A stretch of 64,000 nt of DNA, taken from contig NZ_NWSV01000010.1 in assembly GCF_002531935.1 (NCBI RefSeq), forward strand, positions 119,551 through 183,550, read 5' to 3'. This DNA is from Rhizobium chutanense (GTDB lineage Bacteria; Pseudomonadota; Alphaproteobacteria; Rhizobiales; Rhizobiaceae). The notes under the pieces were generated by a model. The model was not told the DNA's origin. It searched no databases and saw only the letters and a program-made list of their open reading frames with translations. The position numbers were made by a program, and so were the translations under genes. This document shows positions 35,601 through 45,387 of the stretch, one piece after another (the first letter of the stretch is position 1; every line of letters begins with the position of its first letter).

Positions 35601-38600
35601 TCAAATCCCGGCCGGCCGCCTCAGATCCAGCGTCAGCGGGAATTCAAGCGAACCCGTCTCGGCACGCGGGATATATCCCCCCGCCGTGTGCCCCCACGGC
35701 TCGAAGCGGGCGAGCCGCCTTGCTTCCGCCTCGTTGCCGTTGACCGGGAAGGTGTCATAGGTCCGGCCGCCCGGATGGGCAACATGATAGATGCAGCCGC
35801 CGATCGAACGCTTCGACCATGTATCATAAATGTCAAAAGTCAAAGGCGTGTTGACCGGCAGCACGGGATGCAGGCCGGAGGCCGGCTGCCACGCCTTGTA
35901 ACGGACGCCGGCGACCGACACGCCTGACGTGCCGGTCGGCGTCAGCGGCAGCATACGGCCGTTGCAGGTGACGGTGTAGCGTCCGGTATTGCCGGTTTCG
36001 AACCGGACCTGCAGGCGCTCGACCGAGCTGTCGACATAGCGCACCGTGCCCCCGATGGCGCCTTCTTCGCCCATGACATGCCAGGGCTCCAGCGCCTGGC
36101 GCAGCTCCAGCTTCGAGCCCTCGTATTCGACTTCGCCGCAGAAGGGGAAGCGGAATTCGAGCTGGGCCTTGAACCATTCCGGGCTGAGGTCGAAGCCGTT
36201 TTCGCGAAGGTCGGCAAGCACGTCGAGGAAATCGGCCCAGACGAAATGCGGCAGCATGAAACGGTCGTGCAGCGTCGTGCCCCAGCGGACGAATTTGCCG
36301 TCGACTGGGTTGATCCAGAAGCGGGCGATCAGCGCACGCACCAGCAACTGCTGGGCAAGCGACATGCGCGCGTTCGGCGGCATTTCGAAGCCGCGGAACT
36401 CGATCAGACCCAGCCTGCCGGTCGGGCCGTCCGGCGAAAACAGCTTGTCGATGCAGATTTCGGCACGGTGGGTGTTGCCGGTGACGTCGGTCAGGAGGTT
36501 GCGGAACAGGCGGTCGACGAGCCAGGGCAGCGGCGGCTGGCCGCGGCCGGGGGCAGCGATCTGCGCCATGGCGATTTCCAGCTCGTAGAGGCTGTCGTGA
36601 CGCGCCTCGTCGATACGCGGCGCCTGGCTGGTGGGGCCGATGAACATGCCGGAGAAGAGGTAGGAGAGCGAGGGGTGGCGTTGCCAGTGGAGGACGACGC
36701 TCTTCAAGAGATCGGGACGGCGCAGGAAGGGGCTGTTGTTCGGATTGGCGCTGCCGACGACGACGTGGTTGCCGCCGCCGGTGCCGGTGTGGCGGCCGTC
36801 GATCATGAACTTGTCGGCGCCGAGCCGGGTGGCGCGGGCCTCCTCGTAGATCGCCGTAGTGATGTCGACGCATTCCTTCCAGCTGGAGGCCGGATGGATA
36901 TTGACCTCGATGACGCCGGGATCCGGGGCGACGCGGATGACGTTGATGCGCTCATCCTGCGGCGGCGGATAACCTTCGATATGGACCGGAAGCTTAAGCT
37001 CGGCGGCGGCGTTTTCGGCCGCGGCGATCAGCTCGAGATAGTCTTCGATACGTTCGACCGGCGGCATGAACACGCAGAGCCTGCCATCGCGCGGCTCGAC
37101 CGACATGGCGGTACGCACGGCGCCGCCGATGTCGCCGAGCGTCTGTTCGATCCGGCTGCGATTGCTGTCGCCGGCATGAAAGGAGGCTTCCGGCATGGCG
37201 CGGCCGGCCGGTACGAAGACATCAGGCAGCGGTTGGCGCGGGATGGTCGGATCGGCCGGATGGATATAGGGATAACGCGCCGGGGGAACATAAGGCAGGG
37301 TGCCGAGCGGCAGACGGTAGCCGATCGGGCTGTCACCCGGAACGAGGAAGATCTTGCCGCGGCGGGTGCGCCATTTTTCACTGACCCAGACTCGGGCTTC
37401 AGCTGCCTTGGCGTTCCACGCCTGGACCGGAAGGATGTAGCCCGTGGGGACGGTGAGGCCGCGATCGAAAACGCGGGCGATGCGGTTGCGTTCCTCGGGA
37501 TCCTTCAGCTTCGAATTCGACGGATCGACATTGTCGGGAAGGTTGCCTTCCTTGATGATCCAGTCTGCAGTATCTTCATAGGCCGGCTGCACCATGTCGG
37601 GCTTGATCGCCAGTTCCCTGGCGATCGCCGTCAGGAGTTTCTCGGCATCCGCGGCCGCAACACCGGTATCCCTGCCTTCGGCGGCAATCAGATCGAGATT
37701 CTGCCAGATCGGTTTGCCGTCGCGGCGCCAGTAGAGCGAGAAGGTCCAGCGCGGCAGGCTTTCACCCGGATACCACTTGCCCTGGCCGTAATGCAGGAAG
37801 CCGCCGGGGGCGAAGTGTTGCTGCAGCCTGCGGATCAGACTGTCGGCCTTTTCGCGTTTGGTCGGGCCGACGGCGGCAGTGTTCCACTCTTCGGACTGGA
37901 AATCGTCGATCGAAACGAAGGTCGGCTCGCCGCCCATCGTCAGATGCACGTTTTCCGCTTCGAGGACACGGTCGACCTGCTCGCCGAGTTCGTTGAGTTC
38001 GTCCCAGCTTTCATCGGAGAAGGGCTTGGTGATGCGCGGATGTTCGGCGACGCGCGAGACCTTCATGTCGAAGGCGAATTCGGTTTCGGCCTCACCGAAA
38101 TAACCGCCGGAGATCGGCGCGGCATTGCGGTAATGTGGCGTGGCGGCGAGCGGGATATGGCTTTCGCCGGTCAGCAAGCCCGAGGTGGGGTCGAGGCCAA
38201 CCCAGCCGGCGCCGGGCAGATAGACCTCGGCCCAGGCATGCAGGTCGGTGAAATCGACTTCGGTGCCGGAAGGGCCGTCGAGGGCCTTCAGATCCGGCGT
38301 CAGCTGGATGAGATAACCGGAGACGAAGCGGGCGGCGAGGCCGAGATGTCGAAGAATCTGGACGAGCAGCCAGCTGGTGTCACGGCAGGAGCCCTTGGCG
38401 CTTTCCAGCGTTTCTTCCGGTGTTTGCACGCCGGTTTCCAGGCGGATAACGTAGCCGATCTGTCGCTGCAGGCGGGCATTCAAGCCGACGATCATGTCGA
38501 TCGTCGGCTGGCCGGGTGACCAGTCGAGCGTCGGCAGCAGCGCCTTCAGGCGCGGACCGGCCGGTTCCGGCGTCATGTAGATCGATAGATCTTCCTGGAT

Positions 38601-38927
38601 CGTTTCCGGGTATCCGAACGGCCACTTGGTCGCCTCTTCCTCGACGAAGAAATCGAAGGGATTGTAGACCGTCATGTCGGCGACGAGATCGACCTCGATC
38701 TTGAACTCCGTTACCGGGTCCGGAAAGACGTAGCGGGCGAGGTAGTTGCCGTAAGGGTCCTGCTGCAGGTTGACGAAATGGTTGGCGGGCGTGACCTTCA
38801 GCGAGTGGCTGAGCACTCGCGTCTTCGAATGCGAGGCAGGTTTCAGCCGGATGATCTGGGGGCCGAGGCGGACCGGCTTGTCATAGGTGTAATGGGTCAG
38901 ATGATAGATGCTGGCTTTGATCGACAT
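35601..38927 (-). CDS. Transglutaminase-like domain fused to DUF2126 putative amidoligase
   Basis: 1108 residues. The N-terminal 290 or so are a transglutaminase-fold domain with an intact triad: Cys181 in A-K-G-S-C-R-D-T-S, His230 in D-L-H-A-W-A-E and Asp246 in G-L-D-P-T-S-G. The remaining 800 residues match the DUF2126 family, which Pfam describes as a putative amidoligase of the glutamine-synthetase/GCS2-like fold. Visible there are [34 protein letters not shown] and [10 protein letters not shown]. It is the first gene of the three-gene operon, followed after 37 bp by the ATP-grasp/alpha-E gene. The product would both ligate and cleave amide bonds; no substrate is known. Confidence 0.92.
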   Translation of the reverse strand: MSIKASIYHLTHYTYDKPVRLGPQIIRLKPASHSKTRVLSHSLKVTPANHFVNLQQDPYGNYLARYVFPDPVTEFKIEVDLVADMTVYNPFDFFVEEEATKWPFGYPETIQEDLSIYMTPEPAGPRLKALLPTLDWSPGQPTIDMIVGLNARLQRQIGYVIRLETGVQTPEETLESAKGSCRDTSWLLVQILRHLGLAARFVSGYLIQLTPDLKALDGPSGTEVDFTDLHAWAEVYLPGAGWVGLDPTSGLLTGESHIPLAATPHYRNAAPISGGYFGEAETEFAFDMKVSRVAEHPRITKPFSDESWDELNELGEQVDRVLEAENVHLTMGGEPTFVSIDDFQSEEWNTAAVGPTKREKADSLIRRLQQHFAPGGFLHYGQGKWYPGESLPRWTFSLYWRRDGKPIWQNLDLIAAEGRDTGVAAADAEKLLTAIARELAIKPDMVQPAYEDTADWIIKEGNLPDNVDPSNSKLKDPEERNRIARVFDRGLTVPTGYILPVQAWNAKAAEARVWVSEKWRTRRGKIFLVPGDSPIGYRLPLGTLPYVPPARYPYIHPADPTIPRQPLPDVFVPAGRAMPEASFHAGDSNRSRIEQTLGDIGGAVRTAMSVEPRDGRLCVFMPPVERIEDYLELIAAAENAAAELKLPVHIEGYPPPQDERINVIRVAPDPGVIEVNIHPASSWKECVDITTAIYEEARATRLGADKFMIDGRHTGTGGGNHVVVGSANPNNSPFLRRPDLLKSVVLHWQRHPSLSYLFSGMFIGPTSQAPRIDEARHDSLYELEIAMAQIAAPGRGQPPLPWLVDRLFRNLLTDVTGNTHRAEICIDKLFSPDGPTGRLGLIEFRGFEMPPNARMSLAQQLLVRALIARFWINPVDGKFVRWGTTLHDRFMLPHFVWADFLDVLADLRENGFDLSPEWFKAQLEFRFPFCGEVEYEGSKLELRQALEPWHVMGEEGAIGGTVRYVDSSVERLQVRFETGNTGRYTVTCNGRMLPLTPTGTSGVSVAGVRYKAWQPASGLHPVLPVNTPLTFDIYDTWSKRSIGGCIYHVAHPGGRTYDTFPVNGNEAEARRLARFEPWGHTAGGYIPRAETGSLEFPLTLDLRRPAGI

Positions 38928-39024
38928 ATTTCTCTTTTTATCCGGCGCGCATCGTCGTGCGGCTTGCTGTTCCCGAAATCAGTGTGTGCAATGCAGCGAG
39001 AGAAAGCAAGGAGGGTCGACGCTT

Positions 39025-40407
39025 TTACGCCGCCTTGGCGAAGGTGACGGCCGCCTTCAGGCCCCTGCCGTTCGGTCCCGGCTCCAGCGTCAGGTCGGCA
39101 TTGAAAAGATTGGCGATTTCCTCGACGATCGGCAGGCCGAGGCCGGCGCCCGGCGCCCCCGTATCGTTGCCGCGCGAAAAACGCCCGCGCACCTCCTCCA
39201 GCTTGTTGCGTGGAATGCCGGGGCCGTTGTCCTCGACTTCCAGGCGGATCGTCTCCGCTGCTGCGATGATGCGGACGGTGACCTCGGCCCCCTTGCCGGC
39301 ATAGGCGATGGCATTTCCGGCAAGATTGCGCAGCATTTCGCCGATCAGCAGCGGCTCGGCGCGGATCATCGCCGGGCTCTCGCCCTCGAAGCCGAGATCG
39401 ATGCCGGCGACGGCAGCCGTCGGGATCTGCTCGCCGGTGATTTCCTGGGCGATTGCCGCAAGATCGATGGCAGACGCGGTCAGCGCCTCCTTGGCGGCGG
39501 CAGCGTCGATCTTTGCCATGAGGAGTAGCTGGGCGAGGATACGCTCGGCATGCGCCACGGCCTGATCGCCCTTCAGCGCGGCCGCCTGTGCCTCGTCAAG
39601 CGATCCGGCGCGCGCGGAGAGGGCAAGCTGGGTGCGGATGATCGCCAGCGGCGTGCGCAGCTGATGGCTGGCATTGCCGGTGAAATGGCGCAACGCATCG
39701 AGCGCCGATTGCAGGCGGACCATGAAGCTATTCACCGTATCGACCAGCGGCTCGACCTCGCTCGGCACGATCTCTTCGATCGGATGCAGGTCATCGGGAC
39801 TGCGCTCGCCGATGGCGTCGCCGAGTTTATAGAGCGGACGCAGGGCCACCGTGACCGAGATCCAGACAATGACGGCGGCACCGGCGATCATGAAGGCGAG
39901 GCGCAGCGCCGAGCGGACGAGGATCGCCTGCGTCAATTGCCGGCGGGCGATAGTGGTTTCGGCGACCGTCACCACGAAGGGCACCGAGCGGATGCCGGTC
40001 GAGGCGGAGCGTTCGAGCGTGGCGACGCGGATCGGCTCGCCGCGAAAGGTGTCGTCGGCGAAGGCGGCGCCATTGGGCGGTGTCTTCTTCACGACCGGCA
40101 GCGACTGGTAGCCGGTGATGAATTGGCCCGGTGGACCGTCGACGCGGTAGAAGACGCGGTCCTGGGCGGCCGAGGTCAGCATTTCCAGCGCCACATAGGG
40201 GATGTCGACCTGCAGCGTACCGTCCTCGGCGACGACGACGCGTTCGGCGATTGCCAGCGCCGAGCCGGCGAGCACGCGGTCGGAGACGATATTCGAGGTC
40301 TGGACCGCCTCACGATAGGTATCGGCAAGCGCCAGCGTGCCGATGACGGCGGTGGAGACGAGCAGCCAGAAGAGCAGCCGGCGCCTGAGCGAATAGGCCG
40401 ATGTCAT
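39025..40407 (-). CDS. TctE-like sensor histidine kinase
   Basis: 460 residues. Helix near 10-30, a periplasmic sensor of about 130 residues of the two-component sensor N-terminal (2CSK_N) type, and a second helix near 165-188. A classic HisKA/HATPase core follows: H-F-T-G-N-A-S-H-Q-L-R-T-P-L-A with His248, N-box E-M-L-R-N-L-A-G-N-A, D-N-G-P-G-I-P and G-A-G-L-G-L-P-I-V. Kinases of this type regulate tricarboxylate uptake as TctE; a tctCBA operon lies 6.4 kb away in this window. The start overlaps the response-regulator stop by four bases, so RR and HK are translationally coupled. Confidence 0.9.
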   Translation of the reverse strand: MTSAYSLRRRLLFWLLVSTAVIGTLALADTYREAVQTSNIVSDRVLAGSALAIAERVVVAEDGTLQVDIPYVALEMLTSAAQDRVFYRVDGPPGQFITGYQSLPVVKKTPPNGAAFADDTFRGEPIRVATLERSASTGIRSVPFVVTVAETTIARRQLTQAILVRSALRLAFMIAGAAVIVWISVTVALRPLYKLGDAIGERSPDDLHPIEEIVPSEVEPLVDTVNSFMVRLQSALDALRHFTGNASHQLRTPLAIIRTQLALSARAGSLDEAQAAALKGDQAVAHAERILAQLLLMAKIDAAAAKEALTASAIDLAAIAQEITGEQIPTAAVAGIDLGFEGESPAMIRAEPLLIGEMLRNLAGNAIAYAGKGAEVTVRIIAAAETIRLEVEDNGPGIPRNKLEEVRGRFSRGNDTGAPGAGLGLPIVEEIANLFNADLTLEPGPNGRGLKAAVTFAKAA

Positions 40408-41081
40408 GAGGCCTCGGGCAGCTTGTCGAGATAATAGCCGATGCCGCGGGCGGTCTTGACCGTTAGGCCGTGCGGCGAGAGGCGTTTCCGCAGGCGGCTG
40501 ACATATTGCTCGATGGCATTTGTCGAAATGTCGTCGTCGAAGGCCGTCAGCGACTGGATGATCGCCTCCTTGGCGACGACCTTGCCGGCCCGCATGAAAA
40601 GAATTTCGAGCAGCCCAAGCTCGCGGGCGGGAATGTCGAGGGGTGTCGCGCCTGCCGAAAAGGTGCGGGAGTTGAGGTCGAAGGAGATGCCGCCGAAGCC
40701 GACGGTCGCCGAACGCAGGCCGGCCTGGCGGCGCAGCAGAACGCGCACGCGCGCCTCGAATTCTGATATGTCGAAGGGTTTGATCAGATAGTCGTCGGCG
40801 CCGAGATCGAGACCCTTTACCCGTTCTTCCGGCGTGCCGCGCGCCGTCAGGATGAGGACGGCTGCCTGGTTCTGCCGGGCACGCATGGCGCGCAGCACGT
40901 CAAGCCCATCCATCTCCGGCAGGTTGAGGTCGAGAATAACAAGATCGAAATTTTCAGCGGCGATGACCGCATTGGCCGACGCCCCGTCATGGACGACGTC
41001 GACGGCATGGCCCGTGCCGCGCAAGATCGCCGACAGGCCGTCGGCCAGCGCGATATTGTCTTCGGTGAGCAGAATGCGCAC
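40404..41081 (-). CDS. OmpR/PhoB-family response regulator (TctD-like)
   Basis: 225 residues. The receiver domain (1-115) has acidic E7-D8, phospho-acceptor Asp51 in I-L-D-L-N-L-P, T-A-R-G and the conserved Lys in L-I-K-P-F-D. The C-terminal winged-helix DNA-binding domain has R-E-L-G-L-L-E-I-L-F and the T-V-K-T-A-R-G-I-G-Y-Y-L hairpin. It is the first gene of the RR-HK operon. Targets are unknown; the Tct transporter is the obvious candidate by family. Confidence 0.92.
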   Translation of the reverse strand: MRILLTEDNIALADGLSAILRGTGHAVDVVHDGASANAVIAAENFDLVILDLNLPEMDGLDVLRAMRARQNQAAVLILTARGTPEERVKGLDLGADDYLIKPFDISEFEARVRVLLRRQAGLRSATVGFGGISFDLNSRTFSAGATPLDIPARELGLLEILFMRAGKVVAKEAIIQSLTAFDDDISTNAIEQYVSRLRKRLSPHGLTVKTARGIGYYLDKLPEAS

Positions 41082-41177
41082 GGATGCTTCCCCTGTTTTC
41101 GGCGAGATTACAGAGGTGCCGATGGTATGTCACAGCGATTTTCAGGAATGGTGAACGGCGCCCGGGAAAAGGCGCTT

Positions 41178-43043
41178 TCAGCCTGTCCTTTCGACCCGTT
41201 CGCGCTGCGTCATTGCGGCGGCCAGCAGTTGCCGGAAGCGGGGATCGTCGCGGATATTGTCAAGATCGGAATCGTTATTGAACCATTTGATGTGGTAGAC
41301 GGAGCTGTTCGGCAGCAGCTTCTGCAATAGATCGATCGCCTGTTCGACATCGCCGAGGACCGAATAGACGCAGGCGAGATTATACTGTGCGACGATATCG
41401 TCGGGATCGATGGCGATCGCACGGGCCGCCCAGTCGCGTGCTCTCGTCACATCGCCCATATGGGCAAGCGCCAGCGCGCCGCGATGGGCCGGGCCTGAAT
41501 TTTCCGGATTGAGGTTCAGGGCGCGTTCGGCGCGCAGCAGGCCGAGGCGCGCCCAGTTTTCCGTATCCAGCGCACGGCCGAGCGAGCGGTAGGCTGACAT
41601 CAGGTGGATCGGCGAGACATAATCGTCGGGGCGGATCTCGGCGGCGCGGGTGAAGTATTGAACCGATTCGGCAAAGTTGCCGTGCATGAAGAAGAACCGG
41701 GCATAATGGAAATTCGCCTCGAAGAGGTTCGGGTCGAGCGCCAAGGCCCGTTCGAAGGCGGCCGCCGCCCTGTCGTCAAAACCGCTCTGATGCAGGGCGA
41801 GACCATGCGAAGCATGGGCCTCGGGAAGGTCGGGATCAAGCGCGAGCGCGCGGGCGCTCATGTCGAGGATGCCCCGCAGCGGCACGTCGTCGGGCGCCCA
41901 GTCGCGGATCGCCGCGTCGCAATCGGCAATACCGGCATAGGCGCGGGCATAGTCGGGGTCGAGTTCGACGGCCTTGCAGAACATGCGCCTGGCAAGCTGC
42001 AGATAGGATTTGGTCCAGGTGTGGGAGAGCTGGCGGCCACGGAGATAATAGGTATAGGCCTCGACATTGGCGGTCGGCTCGTTGGCGATCGCCTTCTTCT
42101 CTTCCGGCAGCAGACGCACCTTCAACTGGCCGACGATCGCATGGGTGATCTCGTCCTGGATGGCGAAGATGTCGGTGAGGTCGCGATCGTAGCGCTCGGC
42201 CCAGAGATGATCGCCATTGGCGGTGTCGATCAGCTGGCCGGAAATGCGCACACGATTGCCGAAGATGCGTACGCTTCCCTCGAGCACATAGCGCACGCCG
42301 AGTTCCTGGGCGAGCCGCTTCACCTTCACCGATATGCCCTTGTAGGTGAAGATGGTATTGCGCGGCACGACGTGCAGGCTGGAGATCTTGGAGAGATCGG
42401 TGATGATGTCTTCGGTGATGCCGTCGGAAAAATAGTCCTGGTCGGCATCGCCGCTCATATTGGTGAAGGGCAGCACCGCGATGAAGCAGGTATTTCGGTT
42501 CTGCGCGACCAATTTCACCGAGGAGGGCGGCGTCAGGGTGACGGTATAGACCTGCACGGGCTGCCTGATGTTCTTCAGCGTATGTTCGCCGATAAAATCG
42601 AAGCCGAGATTGAGGCGCGAGCCGACCTGATCGCGTACCGAGGCCGACACGGCGATGCCGCCCGGTGAGGCGATGCGCTCGAGTCTGGCGGCAAGATTGA
42701 CGCCATCTCCGAAGATGTCGCCGTTTTCGACCACGACGTCGCCGAGATTGATGCCGATGCGAAATTCGACGCGCTCGTCCTTGGGCACGCTCTCGTTGCG
42801 GGCCGCCATGCTGCGCTGGATTTCGGCGGCGCAGGCAACCGCATTCACCACGCTCTGGAATTCGGCAAGAATGCCGTCGCCGGTGAGTTTGAAGATCCGG
42901 CCCTTGTAGTCCGAGATGCGAATGTCGACCAGCTCGCAGCGATGGCGGTTCAGCGCCTGCAGCGTGCCTGACTCATCGATGCCCATCAGTCGGCTGTAGC
43001 CAACGACATCCGCAGCGAGAATAGCGCTCAGCCGCCGTTCCAT
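41178..43043 (-). CDS. Class III adenylate cyclase with TolB-like domain and TPRs
   Basis: 621 residues, cytoplasmic (no signal peptide or clear membrane helix). An N-terminal cyclase domain (about 1-165) carries I-L-A-A-D-V-V-G-Y-S-R-L-M (metal Asp12), K-L-T-G-D-G-I-L-A-E-F (Asp56) and N-L-A-A-R-L-E. Next is a TolB/FlgO-like segment, I-A-V-L-P-F-T-N-M-S-G-D, with Y-V-L-E-G-S-V-R and G-D-H-L-W-A-E-R-Y-D-R. TPR-type repeats fill the rest (from about 330), for example A-A-A-F-E-R-A-L-A-L-D-P-N. This layout is expanded in rhizobia and probably integrates protein-protein signals with cAMP production. It lies 96 bp upstream of the TctD-like gene on the same strand. Confidence 0.9.
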   Translation of the reverse strand: MERRLSAILAADVVGYSRLMGIDESGTLQALNRHRCELVDIRISDYKGRIFKLTGDGILAEFQSVVNAVACAAEIQRSMAARNESVPKDERVEFRIGINLGDVVVENGDIFGDGVNLAARLERIASPGGIAVSASVRDQVGSRLNLGFDFIGEHTLKNIRQPVQVYTVTLTPPSSVKLVAQNRNTCFIAVLPFTNMSGDADQDYFSDGITEDIITDLSKISSLHVVPRNTIFTYKGISVKVKRLAQELGVRYVLEGSVRIFGNRVRISGQLIDTANGDHLWAERYDRDLTDIFAIQDEITHAIVGQLKVRLLPEEKKAIANEPTANVEAYTYYLRGRQLSHTWTKSYLQLARRMFCKAVELDPDYARAYAGIADCDAAIRDWAPDDVPLRGILDMSARALALDPDLPEAHASHGLALHQSGFDDRAAAAFERALALDPNLFEANFHYARFFFMHGNFAESVQYFTRAAEIRPDDYVSPIHLMSAYRSLGRALDTENWARLGLLRAERALNLNPENSGPAHRGALALAHMGDVTRARDWAARAIAIDPDDIVAQYNLACVYSVLGDVEQAIDLLQKLLPNSSVYHIKWFNNDSDLDNIRDDPRFRQLLAAAMTQRERVERTG

Positions 43044-43405
43044 GACCCCTCCCAGGATCTTCCCAGTTCAGTCTGGCCTTTTCTAGATTTTTGTCGTGTG
43101 AAGTCGTTCCCCGGATAAGAAATTCGGGCGGTTTCGACGTTTTGACACGGCAGCGCGACAATATAGCGTCGCCGATCTGCATCAATACTCTAAACGGGCG
43201 AAGGATAGGCCTTGTCGCTAATCCTTTATGGCGAAAATGGAGTTTAAGCGGACAAAGAGGAGCGTTCTGCTTTCCCGATGCTTCCGAGATCGTCATGACG
43301 ACTGAGCTTGCTGCGGACAGCAAGGCAGCGGCCTCTTCCTTCGACGGTTGCTGTGAGGCCGGCCCACGTTATTGTAAGTGCGGTTTCATATGTGGTGGGA
43401 TTGGG
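43044..43405. other. Divergent intergenic region, cyclase-TPR gene / OTC-like gene
   Basis: 362 bp between divergent genes. It must hold both promoters. The plus frame is open across it but has no recognisable protein content. I see no strong hairpin, repeat or consensus promoter. Confidence 0.35.
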
Positions 43406-44275
43406 ATGACAGGTTCGGCCCGGAATTTTCTGGAGTTTCACGATGTTCCGGAGGCCGGGCTTCGATCGATTATTGCTCGCGCCGGGGAGCTTGCCAAAGC
43501 CTGGGATGAGCGCACCATGCCGCAGAGCCTTGCGGGCAAACGCATCGGGCTGATTGCCGACGATGGCGGCTGGCGCAATACGAGCGCCTTCGATCTCGGC
43601 ATCCAGGCGATGGGCGGTATCTGCGTGCATGTGCCGATCGGGTTCAATGTCAGGGAGGAGACCGGCGACCTTGCGGGCTATCTCGGCAACTGGTTCGACA
43701 TGCTGGTGATCCGCACGAAAGAGCTTGCGACGTTGAAGGCGGTGGGGGCCGCCTCGCCGGTGCCTGTCATCAACGCGCGCACACGCTCCAACCACCCTTG
43801 CGAGACGCTCGGCGACCTTGCCTATATCGAGAGCCGGCGCGGTTCGATCGACGGGTTGAAGGTCGTCGGCGTGGCGGCGGATGCGAATATCCTGCGCTCC
43901 TGGGCCGAAGCCTCGATCGCATTGCCGATCGAGGTGGTGCAGGTCTTTCCCGAACGCTGGCATATCAGTGACGCTGCGCTGCTCAACAGGCGTTTTCGCG
44001 TGAGCATCGATATGGGCGAGTTGCTGGGTGCCGACATCGTCATCACCGATTCATGGCCGGGCGATGCCACCTCGGAGGCGCTTGCCAGCTACCGGATCGG
44101 CGCCGATCTGCTCGATCGTTTGTCGGAGGATGCAATCTTCCTGCCATGCCCGCCGGTCAGGCGCGGCGAGGAGGTGACGACCGAAGCGATGGAGCATCCG
44201 CACTGCCAAAGCCGCGCCGCCAAAGCCTTTCTGCTGCATGCGCAAAATGCGCTGATGGAGTGGGTCGCCGCCTAG
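43406..44275 (+). CDS. Ornithine carbamoyltransferase-like protein with altered carbamoyl-phosphate loop
   Basis: 289 residues with the aspartate/ornithine carbamoyltransferase fold: F-L-E-F-H-D-V start, N-H-P-C-E-T-L-G-D-L (the H-P-C/T-Q-x-L-x-D motif) and P-C-P-P-V-R-R-G-E-E-V-T near the end (compare H-C-L-P-x-x-R-G-E-E-V). The usual S-T-R-T-R carbamoyl-phosphate loop is replaced by G-W-R-N-T around residues 55-59, and the ornithine motif His-Cys-Leu-Pro reads Pro-Cys-Pro-Pro. It is therefore probably not the biosynthetic ArgF and may use another substrate or have lost catalysis. I choose ATG 43406; the frame upstream to 43091 looks non-coding. The binding-protein gene follows 41 bp downstream. 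Confidence 0.75.
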   Translation: MTGSARNFLEFHDVPEAGLRSIIARAGELAKAWDERTMPQSLAGKRIGLIADDGGWRNTSAFDLGIQAMGGICVHVPIGFNVREETGDLAGYLGNWFDMLVIRTKELATLKAVGAASPVPVINARTRSNHPCETLGDLAYIESRRGSIDGLKVVGVAADANILRSWAEASIALPIEVVQVFPERWHISDAALLNRRFRVSIDMGELLGADIVITDSWPGDATSEALASYRIGADLLDRLSEDAIFLPCPPVRRGEEVTTEAMEHPHCQSRAAKAFLLHAQNALMEWVAA

Positions 44276-44316
44276 ATCCGGTTGCTCCTCCCGGCATGCT
44301 GAGGCATTGTTGCGGC

Positions 44317-45381
44317 ATGAGGAGAGTTTTCATCTTGCTGCTGGCGTTCTGGCCGGGCTTCGCCTTGGCCGATCAGGCCTTTTATCCGGCGAAATCGGGC
44401 AATGCCGATGCGCCGGTGCTGACGGTCTATTCCTCGCTCGACGAGCCGTTGGCGCAGCCGATGATCCGAGGTTTCCAGGAAGCCAATCCCGACGTCGCGG
44501 TCAAATACGAGGACATGCTGACCGGCGATATCTACGACCGCATCGTCAGGGAGACGGATGCCGGCAAGAGGACGGCGGATTTCGCCTTTTCCTCGGCGAT
44601 GGACCTGCAGGTGAAGCTCTCCAACGACGGCTATGCGCAGGTCAGCAACCTGCCGATGAGTGCTGCATGGCCGAAATGGGCGAACTGGCGCAACACCGCC
44701 TATGCGCTGACCTTCGAGCCGGCGGTGTTCGTCTATCACAAACCGAGCTTTGCGCATGAGCCGGTGCCGAGATCGCGGGCGGAACTCGTTGATTATCTGA
44801 AGCGCAAGGGCAGTGCTGTTTATGGCCGGATCAGCACCTACGATATCGAGCGCTCCGGCGTCGGCTTTCTGTTCATGGCGCGCGATCAGGAGCAGTTCGG
44901 CGACATCTGGTCGGTGATCGGAGCGATGGGGGCGGCGGGCGTGAAGCTCTATTCGACGAGTTCGGCGATCCTCGAACGCGTCGCCGACGGGCGCTTCGTG
45001 CTCGGTTACAATATTCTCGGCTCCTATGCCGCCGACTGGGCCTCGCGGCATCCCGATGTCGGCATCGTGCTGCCGAAGGATTATACCGTGGTGATGTCCC
45101 GGATCGGACTGGTGCCGCAGGCCGCTGCCGAGCCGGAGCTCGGGCGGCGCTACCTTGCCTTCTTCATGTCTAGGGAAGGGCAGACGATCATGGCGCGCGA
45201 GCTGCAGATCCCCGCGGTCAGCCCGGAGGTGGCGGGAGAAAATACCGCCAACACGCTGCAGGAACTGCTCGGCTCCCAACTTCGGCCGGTGCCGGTCAGT
45301 CCCGGGCTGATGGTCTATCTCGACCAGGTGAAGCGGGCGCGGCTGATCGCGCATTGGAACGAGGTCCTGCGGGCGCAGTGA
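44317..45381 (+). CDS. Periplasmic substrate-binding protein (Fe3+/2-aminoethylphosphonate SBP type)
   Basis: 354 residues with a signal peptide: M-R-R then a hydrophobic stretch ending at A-L-A-D (about 16-17). The fold family shows in L-T-V-Y-S-S-L-D-E near residue 33, D-F-A-F-S-S-A-M-D and G-Y-N-I-L-G-S-Y. No ABC permease or ATPase gene follows, so it is an orphan binding protein. Related SBPs near TctE-type kinases can act as sensor partners, which would fit the two-component pair 3 kb upstream. An alternative ATG at 44296 adds seven residues. Its stop is 6 bp from that of the convergent beta-helix gene. Confidence 0.8.
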   Translation: MRRVFILLLAFWPGFALADQAFYPAKSGNADAPVLTVYSSLDEPLAQPMIRGFQEANPDVAVKYEDMLTGDIYDRIVRETDAGKRTADFAFSSAMDLQVKLSNDGYAQVSNLPMSAAWPKWANWRNTAYALTFEPAVFVYHKPSFAHEPVPRSRAELVDYLKRKGSAVYGRISTYDIERSGVGFLFMARDQEQFGDIWSVIGAMGAAGVKLYSTSSAILERVADGRFVLGYNILGSYAADWASRHPDVGIVLPKDYTVVMSRIGLVPQAAAEPELGRRYLAFFMSREGQTIMARELQIPAVSPEVAGENTANTLQELLGSQLRPVPVSPGLMVYLDQVKRARLIAHWNEVLRAQ

Positions 45382-45387
45382 AGAGCC

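Noticed and set aside
36078..38519. Open frame of 813 codons antisense to the DUF2126 gene
   Set aside because: Shadow of the real gene; no domain content.
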